This document shows, in pieces, positions 8,698 to 16,103 of a DNA stretch of 63,481 bases. Position 1 is the first letter of the stretch. Every line of letters starts with the position of its first letter. This stretch comes from Methylovulum psychrotolerans. GTDB lineage: Bacteria; Pseudomonadota; Gammaproteobacteria; Methylococcales; Methylomonadaceae. The notes under the pieces are model-generated. The model did no database searches. It worked only from the letters and a program-made list of their open reading frames with translations, and was not told where the DNA came from. Position numbers and translations under genes: made by a program. Where the stretch lies: NCBI RefSeq assembly GCF_002923755.1, contig NZ_PGFZ01000004.1, forward strand, positions 202,882 to 266,362, read 5' to 3'.

Positions 8698-9459
8698 GTG
8701 AAAAATCCCCCTTTTTTTATTATTGGATGCGTTCGCTCAGGAACCACTCTATTAAGAGACGTTTTACGCAAACACCCTGGCTTAATTTCACCAGAAGAGA
8801 CGCATTTCTTTAGATGGAGCGAGCCATTTGGCACACCGCAATCGACAAAATTACTTTCCAGCACGACTAACTCAGTTTTAAAAAAGCACCGAGAGATGGA
8901 TGGTATCACCGAGGAACAATTCAAGGAGATATTAAATAAAAGCGTTTCTCGGAGTGACCTAGAAATAAAATATATGCAACAATATATGCTTAACAACAAA
9001 TTTGGAGGGAAGCGATGGTTTGATAAAACGCCGCAGAATGTATACGGCGCGGCAATGATAGCTGCCGACTTTCCAGGATCCAAGTTTGTGCATATCGTCC
9101 GTAACCCGATAGACGTCGTTTCCAGTTTACGAATTGGCAAAGTCGTTAAAATTGATAATCTTGTTGGTGCTTGCAATTACTGGAATGAAGCCGCGGCTAT
9201 TATTTTTATGCTAAAAAAAGCATACGGCCATCGGGTTTATGAAGTGAAGTATGAGGATTTTACAAGTAACTTCTTGCCTGAATTAGAAAAGATGCTGACT
9301 TATCTTGGCGAAAATTTTGATGCCGAATGGTTTAGCGAGATTGTCACCGTCCCGAAAGAACATGAGCACGATACGTTATTTAGGCCTGAAGAATTGCAAG
9401 CAATTGAAAAACTTTGTGGCCGATGGGGTAGGCATTATGGGTATTTTGCAGCTAAGTAA
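8698..9459 (+). CDS. Sulfotransferase
   Basis: The start is GTG 8698, with AAGGA about 10 bases upstream. The 253-residue protein is a compact sulfotransferase. The PAPS loop is GCVRSGTTLLRDVLRKHPGL at residues 10-29, WFDKTPQN lies near 104, and the 3'-phosphate-binding strand is FVHIVRNPIDVVSSLR near 125-140. Near the end, VKYEDF is typical of the family. It is cytosolic by appearance. It is separated from the upstream gene by ~390 bases and from the GSCFA gene by ~620, so it is probably transcribed alone. Confidence 0.85.
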   Translation: MKNPPFFIIGCVRSGTTLLRDVLRKHPGLISPEETHFFRWSEPFGTPQSTKLLSSTTNSVLKKHREMDGITEEQFKEILNKSVSRSDLEIKYMQQYMLNNKFGGKRWFDKTPQNVYGAAMIAADFPGSKFVHIVRNPIDVVSSLRIGKVVKIDNLVGACNYWNEAAAIIFMLKKAYGHRVYEVKYEDFTSNFLPELEKMLTYLGENFDAEWFSEIVTVPKEHEHDTLFRPEELQAIEKLCGRWGRHYGYFAAK

Positions 9460-10080
9460 CTGTGCAAACGTTTTTTAACGGGCAAGTTAGGTTTTTAGAG
9501 GATTGCAGACATAAAAATGTTAAATGATTTATGAGCGGTTACTTAATTGATGAAGCTACGCTATATTTTCTTTAAAATACACTATCAGAAACCTGCTTTG
9601 TAACATCAGGAATCATTTTAGAAAAATGCGATAACATCTGATAGACTACTTTAGTTAAACAGCAAGGCTGACGCGCTAAAAGATTAAGTGAAAAAGAAGA
9701 CCAGAAGTGGCAGGATATAGTGGTTTCTGACATTACATAATCTGCATCCCCTTCTGATTATGTAATCATAATATTACTTGACGTGCTAAGCCCTGCCCTT
9801 TCGCCACGCCCTCCCTCAAGCAATGGGAGCTCATAATCGAGGCGTTGCTATCGATGATGCCAAACCGCATGGAGCGAGATGGCTTCATGAACATCGGGGT
9901 GGCTCAAGTCGGCAACACCTCCAGCATTTCCTGTTTATTTGACTAAGGGATTGATCGGAATAATATTTTTCAAAAAACCCTTAATGAAATGCTTAGCACC
10001 CGGATAATCTAACCCTCAACGTAAACTAACAATGCAGTCGTAAATGGCATTTTATTTGCAACACACTAAGGAGAATGTTA
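9460..10080. other. Long intergenic region
   Basis: About 620 bases without an intact gene. It is AT-rich except for a GC-richer patch at about 9785-9935 that contains a short open frame, listed separately. A ribosome site AAGGAG (10068-10073) serves the GSCFA gene at 10081. I see no tRNA, clear terminator or repeat array. Confidence 0.5.
9782..9946 (+). pseudogene. Possible remnant of a decayed gene
   Basis: An open frame of 54 codons, without a convincing start codon or ribosome site, reads KPCPFATPSLKQWELIIEAL, then MPNRMERDGFMNIGVAQVGN, and ends at TAA 9944-9946. Its composition differs from the AT-rich DNA on both sides, and the peptide looks protein-like. It may be the leftover of a gene destroyed by rearrangement near IS elements. 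I cannot name the family. Confidence 0.25.
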
Positions 10081-11154
10081 ATGAACCCTTATGAATGTTT
10101 ATCGGTTGAAGCTTTTTGGCGTACAGCTATCGCAAATTTGGAACCTACCCAAATACATGATATTTGGAAACCCAAATTTTCCTTAGATAAAACACAGAAA
10201 ATAGCTACCTCAGGTTCTTGTTTTGCCCAGCATATCAGTAAAGCACTTATGGCCCGCGGATATTCGTGGTTAGATGGTGAGCCTGCTCCCAAAGGCCTAT
10301 CATTAACATCGCAAACATTATTCAATTATGGAATATTTTCATTCCGTACTGGCAATATTTATACTGCGGCCTTGTTAAAACAATGGCTTATTTGGGCTAT
10401 TATTAACGAACCGGCGCCTGATGAAGCTTGGATGAAGGGTAACCGTTTCTATGACCCTTTTAGACCTGGCATTGAGCCAAATGGTTTTTATAGCATTGAA
10501 GAGATGGTGGCATCAAGAAATAGTACGCTTACGGCAATTCGAGATACGTTTAAACAAACATCTTTATTTGTTTTTACATTAGGACTGACTGAGGCATGGA
10601 TAAACTCACAGCATAACTATGTTTATCCTATGTGTCCGGGAACAGTTGCAGGCGACTTTGACGCTAAAAAACATTCGTTCATCAATTACAAATACAACGA
10701 AATTATCCGGGATTTGGAGTATTCACTCAATTTAATAAAAGAAATCAATCCCCATATAAAATTTCTTTTGACGGTTTCACCCGTTCCCTTAACCGCTACA
10801 GCAACGGATAAGCATGTGCTGGTTGCGACCACCTATTCAAAATCGGCACTTAGGGCGGTCGCCGAAGACATGTCTTCGGCACGCGAAGATACTGATTATT
10901 TCCCTTCTTATGAATTAATTACCGGCACCCCGTTTCGGGGAATGTTTTATCAGGAAAACTTAAGGACAGTGACAGATAAAGGTGTCAACTTTGTTATGGA
11001 TTCTTTTTTTTCATGCTTAGGCGACCATAACAAAAAAAATATCGCACTTCCTGTGGCTTCCCTTACAATGGCACAACCTGAAAAAAATTATGATCATGTG
11101 GTCTGCGAAGAAGAATTGCTTGCCGCCTTCGGCACTAAGGAAAAACCGCAATGA
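10081..11154 (+). CDS. GSCFA-domain protein
   Basis: ATG 10081 is preferred over ATG 10075 because AAGGAG at 10068-10073 is then 7 bases away. The 357-residue protein carries the name-giving GSCFA motif at residues 45-49, followed by FVFTLGLTEAWIN and FLLTVSPVPLTAT, as in the GSCFA family (SGNH-like hydrolase fold). These proteins are often found in polysaccharide loci and may be acyl-esterases or acyltransferases. The stop overlaps the next start (ATGA at 11151-11154), so translation is coupled to the SGNH/GT32 fusion. Substrate is unknown. Confidence 0.85.
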   Translation: MNPYECLSVEAFWRTAIANLEPTQIHDIWKPKFSLDKTQKIATSGSCFAQHISKALMARGYSWLDGEPAPKGLSLTSQTLFNYGIFSFRTGNIYTAALLKQWLIWAIINEPAPDEAWMKGNRFYDPFRPGIEPNGFYSIEEMVASRNSTLTAIRDTFKQTSLFVFTLGLTEAWINSQHNYVYPMCPGTVAGDFDAKKHSFINYKYNEIIRDLEYSLNLIKEINPHIKFLLTVSPVPLTATATDKHVLVATTYSKSALRAVAEDMSSAREDTDYFPSYELITGTPFRGMFYQENLRTVTDKGVNFVMDSFFSCLGDHNKKNIALPVASLTMAQPEKNYDHVVCEEELLAAFGTKEKPQ

Positions 11155-12716
11155 AAATCTGTGTAATGGGTAATTCCCACCTTGCAGCCCTTAAATTGGC
11201 GTGGGATGAGTTGGTAACCGATTATAATCAGGTTGAATTGGTTTTTTTTGGCGCCAGAGCCAATGCAATGACTCATTTAAAGGAGGAGAATGGATGCTTA
11301 GTTCCCACAAATGATCGTACAAAACAAGATATTCTATTTACATCCAATGGGCTAGAATTGGTCGATTTCACTTATTTTGATGCAGTCTTGCTTTATGGGT
11401 TGGCTTGTGATGTGCGGATTTTTTCTTCGACTCTACAAAACCATAAAATAGATAAAAACGCCGATTCATCCCGTCAATTTATGACACGAGATTCCTTTTC
11501 CAAGGTTTGCCAAGATGGCGCGGAACATAGCCTGCTGTTTAAAATGGCCACTATGGTACGCCGTCTCACGGATTTACCGCTTATTGTCTCTTCTTCGCCT
11601 TTCCCTAGTCGGGCATGTGTAGATGATGCATCCCATAATTGGGACTTTTTAGTTAATGATGATAGTGAGATGATTCGCCAAGGTTACGATGACGGTATCC
11701 AGCAGGCTTTTCGGGTTTTTCAAGCAAAAGTAATCCCTCAGCCAGAACGGACGGTTACTGATAATATTTTTACAAAAACTCATTATTCTAATGCATCAGT
11801 CCGTTTAATTGAGGGGTTCACCTTTGTACATCCTGAAAATGACCATGCTCACATGAATAAGGATTATGGCGTTGAATACTTAAAGGATATATTTAACATG
11901 ATTTCATTGCGATCTGTAGAAAAAAAACACATACCGCTTCTTTCAGTTAAAGATGCCTTTTTTGCGCTTGAGCGTTTTCAAAAGGCTAGCGTCATTTCAG
12001 AAAACAATGTCTCCATTCCTTTAAGGGTATTCCAGTATTGGGATACGGATAGCCCGCCAGAACAAGTTCAAACGCTGATCAATAGAAACCGTTACTTATG
12101 CAAAATGGCCGACATTGAATATGTGTTGTTAAATGATAGTGACGCAAGGGATTGCATACGGAAACACTTTTCCGAAGAGGTATATAAAGCTTACGATATT
12201 TCACCGCATCCGGCGATGAAATGCGATCTGTTTAGGTTGTGCTATTTGTACCAGTATGGAGGCTTTTATCTGGATGCCGACATGGTGCTTACAGAAAAGT
12301 TTCTTGAATTGTTTGCTATTAAAGGCGAACTGGTTGTTTTTAAGTGGGACTCGCAAAATATAACCGGCGTCTGCAATTGGCTTATTGGTTCAGTGCCGCA
12401 ATGCCCCGTTATTGATTTTGCCATTTCAACGGTATCAAAAAGCATTATAAACGCCTGTAAAAACAATGTTGAAAATATATTAAAACAAACATTAGGAATA
12501 TCCGGCCCTGCCTTATTCACAAGGGCTTTGGGGTCTTATATTGCCAGTAAGGAAAACCATCCTGATTTTTCTATTTTGCCCATTGGTGTTGCTGTTGTGT
12601 CTTATGCTTTTTCGCTAGTGCAAAATGGGACTGGTTTTTTAAAAACCGCACTTAGCTATAAAACGACCAATTTACATTGGTCTGTCGCCGCAAAAAGCAT
12701 TGATCAAGATGAATAA
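11151..12716 (+). CDS. SGNH-like domain fused to a GT32-like (OCH1-type) glycosyltransferase
   Basis: The 521-residue protein has two parts. Residues 1-~270 begin KICVMGNSHLAALK, where GNSH resembles a block of SGNH hydrolase-like proteins, and end in a FVHPENDHAHMNKDYG segment. Residues ~285-521 match the DXD sugar-transferase domain of capsular GT32/OCH1-type enzymes: IPLRVFQYWDTDSPP, then PAMKCDLFRLCYLYQYGG, with metal-binding D375-A-D377 in YLDADM. The C-terminal half should transfer a hexose from a nucleotide sugar. The N-terminal half may modify or bind the glycan. Overlap by 4 bases with the GSCFA gene suggests the two act together. Confidence 0.7.
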   Translation: MKICVMGNSHLAALKLAWDELVTDYNQVELVFFGARANAMTHLKEENGCLVPTNDRTKQDILFTSNGLELVDFTYFDAVLLYGLACDVRIFSSTLQNHKIDKNADSSRQFMTRDSFSKVCQDGAEHSLLFKMATMVRRLTDLPLIVSSSPFPSRACVDDASHNWDFLVNDDSEMIRQGYDDGIQQAFRVFQAKVIPQPERTVTDNIFTKTHYSNASVRLIEGFTFVHPENDHAHMNKDYGVEYLKDIFNMISLRSVEKKHIPLLSVKDAFFALERFQKASVISENNVSIPLRVFQYWDTDSPPEQVQTLINRNRYLCKMADIEYVLLNDSDARDCIRKHFSEEVYKAYDISPHPAMKCDLFRLCYLYQYGGFYLDADMVLTEKFLELFAIKGELVVFKWDSQNITGVCNWLIGSVPQCPVIDFAISTVSKSIINACKNNVENILKQTLGISGPALFTRALGSYIASKENHPDFSILPIGVAVVSYAFSLVQNGTGFLKTALSYKTTNLHWSVAAKSIDQDE

Positions 12717-12840
12717 GTAATAGACATTATCCAAATTAACGTTCAAACTGAGTTTGTTGATATTTACCCTTAAACGTCACCATTATTGATCCAACCCGCC
12801 CAAAAGCCTTTGCCCAGTGAGGTCGTACGATATGCTTTTT

Positions 12841-14218
12841 ACTCGATCATCAAGTTTTTCATAAAGCCGCCAACTTTATGGCTGAAAATGGGTGGTAAAG
12901 CAGGTAAGCTAATCCGCGTTAAAAAATGACCGGATTGAACGCCATGCTACTGACCGAGTTTGCCCCCTTCATAGAAGATTTTGTCGCCGGTTTGGATGCG
13001 GGCTTGGCGGCGGATACGGGAAGCCGCCTGACCAACAAGCAAAAGTATTGGCTGGTGTTTTGCCTGATGGGGATGTTGCTGACCAATTCGTTGTGCTGGG
13101 CCAAATTCGAGCGTGGCAGCCTTGGGAAGTACAAGGCCACCGCGTTGTCGTGGCTGTTCCGCAAGGCGGCCATCGCCTGGGGGAGTTTGCTGTCGGCGAG
13201 CGTGTCGCAGGTCTTGCGCCGTCACGGGATAAGCGAAGGCGTGCTGGTGGTGGACGAGTCCGACCGGGCGCGTTCCAAGCGGACGGCCCGGATCCATAAG
13301 GCGTACAAACAAAAGCACAAGCCCTCCGGCGGTTATGTCAACGGGCAGACAGTGGTGCTGCTGTTGCTGGTGTCCGGCTCCGCCACCTGTTCGGTGGGGG
13401 CGGCCTTCTACATGCCCGACCCGGCGCTGAAGGCGTGGGACAAGGAGGACAAGCGCCTGAAGGCGGCGGGGTCGGCGAAGGCCGACCGCCCCGCCAAACC
13501 CGCACGGGACGCGGCTTACCCGACCAAAGCGCAGATCGCCTTAGGGTTGTTGGCGGGCTTCCGTCAGGCGCACGGCGGCGTCAAGGTCAAGGCGGTCTTG
13601 GCGGACGCGCTGTACGGCAGCGCCGACTTTATGGACGCGGCCTCACAAATTTTCGGCGGCGTGCAAGTGGTCAGCCAATTGCACCGCAACCAGAACATCG
13701 CCCACAAAGGCAAAAGCCGGACATCGGACACCTATTTCAACACCCTCAACCCGGGCGTGGCGGTGGCCATGAAGGTGCGCGGCGGCAAAGACATCCGGGT
13801 GACGGCCGCCGGGGCACGCCTGAAAGTGGGGGCGCACGGCACAAAACGTTTTGTGGTCGCCCTCAAATATGAGGGCGAAACCGGCTACCGCTATCTGGTG
13901 GCCACCGATATGACATGGCGTGCCTTGGACATCCTCCAAACCTACTCGCTGCGGTGGCTTGTGGAAGTTTTTTTCGAGGACTGGAAGCTTTATGAGGGTT
14001 GGGGGCGGGAGGCCAAACAATTGGACGAAGAGGGGTCAAGCAGGGGCCTGATCCTGAGTCTGTTGTTTGACCACTGCCTCCTCCTTCACCCAGAGCAGAC
14101 GGCCCGCTTCCGGCAGGGATTTGGGGCGGATGGAAACAACCCCTTCACTAAAGTATAGGGCTGCCGGATGACGGCTTGAAAGCGGTCTGGGCGAATGTTA
14201 AAAACTTGATGATCGAGT
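12841..14218. mobile_element. IS4-type insertion sequence with 19-bp terminal inverted repeats
   Basis: A perfect 19-base inverted repeat bounds the element: ACTCGATCATCAAGTTTTT at 12841-12859 and its complement at 14200-14218, giving 1378 bp. One transposase gene (12926-14158) lies inside. The internal GC content is far above the flanks, so it is a recent arrival. I see no clean direct repeat at the ends; imperfect symmetry continues outward (ATATGCTTT / complementary ATATCCGCTTT), so the true ends may lie slightly further out. Confidence 0.85.
12926..14158 (+). CDS. IS4-like DDE transposase
   Basis: The 410-residue protein has the DDE layout: VLVVDESDRARS near residues 109-120, VKAVLADALYGSADF near 224-238 for the second Asp, and SLRWLVEVFFEDWKLYEG near 343-360 for the Glu (the Y-(2)-R-(3)-E-(6)-K pattern of IS4-like enzymes). 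It catalyses cut-and-paste transposition of the surrounding element. The frame appears intact, without premature stops. Confidence 0.85.
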   Translation: MTGLNAMLLTEFAPFIEDFVAGLDAGLAADTGSRLTNKQKYWLVFCLMGMLLTNSLCWAKFERGSLGKYKATALSWLFRKAAIAWGSLLSASVSQVLRRHGISEGVLVVDESDRARSKRTARIHKAYKQKHKPSGGYVNGQTVVLLLLVSGSATCSVGAAFYMPDPALKAWDKEDKRLKAAGSAKADRPAKPARDAAYPTKAQIALGLLAGFRQAHGGVKVKAVLADALYGSADFMDAASQIFGGVQVVSQLHRNQNIAHKGKSRTSDTYFNTLNPGVAVAMKVRGGKDIRVTAAGARLKVGAHGTKRFVVALKYEGETGYRYLVATDMTWRALDILQTYSLRWLVEVFFEDWKLYEGWGREAKQLDEEGSSRGLILSLLFDHCLLLHPEQTARFRQGFGADGNNPFTKV

Positions 14219-14359
14219 TTAAAGCGGATATTCACATTTTGGCAACGTCAATTGAATGATCTCCCAAGATTGGATGATTTTCGGCGTTACCCATTTTGAC
14301 CGCAACGATTGCGGTCTATAAAGATATTTCTTTACACAAAAAAACCATCTATTTTTATA

Positions 14360-14412
14360 AACTATGTTATATGCCACATTAACTTTTAATAGTTGTGTTA
14401 TATAACATAGTT
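14360..14412. repeat. 13-bp inverted repeat upstream of the NRPS cluster
   Basis: AACTATGTTATAT at 14360-14372 is exactly complementary to ATATAACATAGTT at 14400-14412, with 27 bases between. It lies ~175 bases before mbtH, the first gene of the NRPS cluster, and just outside the IS element. It might bind a regulator, form an RNA stem in the leader, or be the remnant of a small mobile repeat. I see no convincing Fur box in this leader. Confidence 0.4.
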
Positions 14413-14440
14413 CTCGTTTTTCAAGCCGCAATAGCCTGCC

Positions 14441-14459
14441 ATGCGACACTTTGTCGCAT
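14441..14459. repeat. Short perfect hairpin in the NRPS cluster leader
   Basis: ATGCGACA and TGTCGCAT flank CTT, giving an 8-bp stem with a 3-base loop. No T-run follows, so it is not an obvious terminator. It could be an operator or a leader hairpin ahead of mbtH. The remaining bases up to 14586 are AT-rich and show no other feature. Confidence 0.3.
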
Positions 14460-14586
14460 TCATTTATCCCACCACACTGCTTACCATTACGCCATTCAAA
14501 ACAGGTGATTTTTATAAATCAATCACATAGAGCATTTGTGCCCATTAAATAGTGGTCTCAAATGTAATAACAAAAAGGGGTGAAGT

Positions 14587-14826
14587 ATGGCTTGGGACGA
14601 AGACACGACGATTTACCATGTAGTTATCAATCATGAACAACAATACTCGATTTGGCCGGAATATAAAGAAGTGCCTAAAGGTTGGGATACTGTCGGCAAG
14701 ATAGGTCTCAAACAAGACTGTCTCGATTACATCAAGACAGTCTGGACAGATATGCGCCCTTTAAGTTTGCGCAACGCAATGATGGCAAGCGCAAAACTTA
14801 TCGAAACCCAAACGGCGGCAGGCTAA
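14587..14826 (+). CDS. MbtH-family NRPS chaperone
   Basis: The 79-residue protein has the MbtH signature: [32 protein letters not shown], then [11 protein letters not shown]. MbtH-like proteins bind NRPS adenylation domains and support their folding and activity. AAAGGGG lies 6-7 bases before ATG 14587. It opens the cluster and probably partners one or more of the three amino-acid-activating domains encoded downstream. The stop overlaps the next candidate start (TAATG). Confidence 0.93.
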   Translation: MAWDEDTTIYHVVINHEQQYSIWPEYKEVPKGWDTVGKIGLKQDCLDYIKTVWTDMRPLSLRNAMMASAKLIETQTAAG

Positions 14827-15137
14827 TGGCATTCATTCCACTTATCGGCCATGTAAAAGCTTGGCCTGTTGTTACCGGATACATTCTACTATCGCCCTAT
14901 AGCGGTTCATCTTATCCGTTAGCTATGGTTTTGGGGATGTGTTTACGATGGCTTGGAAAATCAGCCTCAATCCATACGGCAAAAAGACAAGCCTCATTCG
15001 CTGATTGGTATCTAACCCCAACCCGCATCATTGGAGATTTTCTGGCACACCGCCCATTCCGACACGCCCTAAGCGTGGCGCAGGCAGGGCGATCAAAGGA
15101 AACTTATCCTCTATTGGAGGCATTATGGAAAATTTGA
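14826..15137 (+). CDS. Small hypothetical protein between mbtH and the hydroxylase
   Basis: An open frame of 103 codons starts at ATG 14826, overlapping the mbtH stop, and ends 13 bases inside the next gene. The N-terminal half is hydrophobic (WPVVTGYILLSPYSG, PLAMVLGMCLRWLG), suggesting one membrane segment. I recognise no family. The tight overlaps at both ends favour a real, coupled gene, but the lack of recognisable motifs leaves open that this is a non-coding spacer. Confidence 0.4.
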   Translation: MAFIPLIGHVKAWPVVTGYILLSPYSGSSYPLAMVLGMCLRWLGKSASIHTAKRQASFADWYLTPTRIIGDFLAHRPFRHALSVAQAGRSKETYPLLEALWKI

Positions 15138-16093
15138 TGGCGTTCCGAGCGGCTACCGACTCTTCGGCAAAAAAGGCACCTGTAAAAATCCCCTATCCAT
15201 TGTTAGAACGTAGGGAGGGCTTATCGCCGTTAACTTTCTTTAGCGATTTTGTGGAAAAAAGCCGACCGGTCATTATACCTAACGCACTGAAAGATTGTCC
15301 GGCACTCTCGCGTTGGACTATGGATCATCTTGCTCAAGTTGCAGGTAATCGTCCCGTCCAACTTAAGCAAGGCTTAAACGAAGAAGGCGTTAACGGCTTA
15401 CGGACAATTACCACCCGTTTGGATGGCTATTTGGAGCAACTAGCAAATTTTGAAAACTTGCTTCAACGCAACGGGGCAACAGCGAAACAAAGACCCGCTT
15501 ATTTGCATGACTTACCGTTATTGAGCGTGTTACCGGATGCCGCCAACGATCTTGAGGGTTTTCCTACCACTTATTTTCCAGAATGGTATCAGACTGACTG
15601 GCTTAAGTTTGCGCAATTTTTTCTAGGCCCCAGCCATAGCTTAACGCCCCTGCATTTCGATTGCTTGCTCACTCATAACCTATTCTTCCAAATCAAAGGC
15701 CGCAAACGTTTCACCTTATTGCATCATGACCAATTACCATCTTGTTATCGCTATAAATGGCGTTGGTGCGAAGTGGATGTCGAAAACCCCGATTTTATAC
15801 GCTACCCTCTTTACCGTGCCGCGCAAGTCCAGGAATGTATTGTGGAAGCGGGTGACATGCTGTACATGCCGCCGGGAATGCTTCACCACGTCCGCAGCCT
15901 CGATTGTTCCATCTCTTTCAATGTGGATTGGCATACACGCGGCAGTGCCATCCGAGGCGTTATGGCATTGCTGAAAGGAATGCCTATTAAAAACGTTTAT
16001 TACAATACTGTGATCGCTTTGGGGCAATGCGCCGGATTATCCGCCGGACAGGTATTGCCTTGGTACCGTTCATATCTGAATTACGTCTCATAG
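15125..16093 (+). CDS. JmjC/cupin_8-type Fe(II)/2-oxoglutarate hydroxylase
   Basis: ATG 15125 has TTGGAGG just upstream; an in-frame extension to 15005 lacks any site. The 322-residue protein has the JmjC core: metal-binding H-F-D in LTPLHFDCLLTHNLF, a FQIKGRKRFTLLHH strand, and the distal His in GDMLYMPPGMLHHVRSL. Such oxygenases hydroxylate protein side chains or carrier-bound amino acids, using Fe(II), O2 and 2-oxoglutarate. In an NRPS cluster the likely role is hydroxylation of a precursor or tethered residue, perhaps creating a metal ligand. It ends 10 bases before NRPS1. Confidence 0.8.
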   Translation: MENLMAFRAATDSSAKKAPVKIPYPLLERREGLSPLTFFSDFVEKSRPVIIPNALKDCPALSRWTMDHLAQVAGNRPVQLKQGLNEEGVNGLRTITTRLDGYLEQLANFENLLQRNGATAKQRPAYLHDLPLLSVLPDAANDLEGFPTTYFPEWYQTDWLKFAQFFLGPSHSLTPLHFDCLLTHNLFFQIKGRKRFTLLHHDQLPSCYRYKWRWCEVDVENPDFIRYPLYRAAQVQECIVEAGDMLYMPPGMLHHVRSLDCSISFNVDWHTRGSAIRGVMALLKGMPIKNVYYNTVIALGQCAGLSAGQVLPWYRSYLNYVS

Positions 16094-16103
16094 GGAGATT
16101 ATT

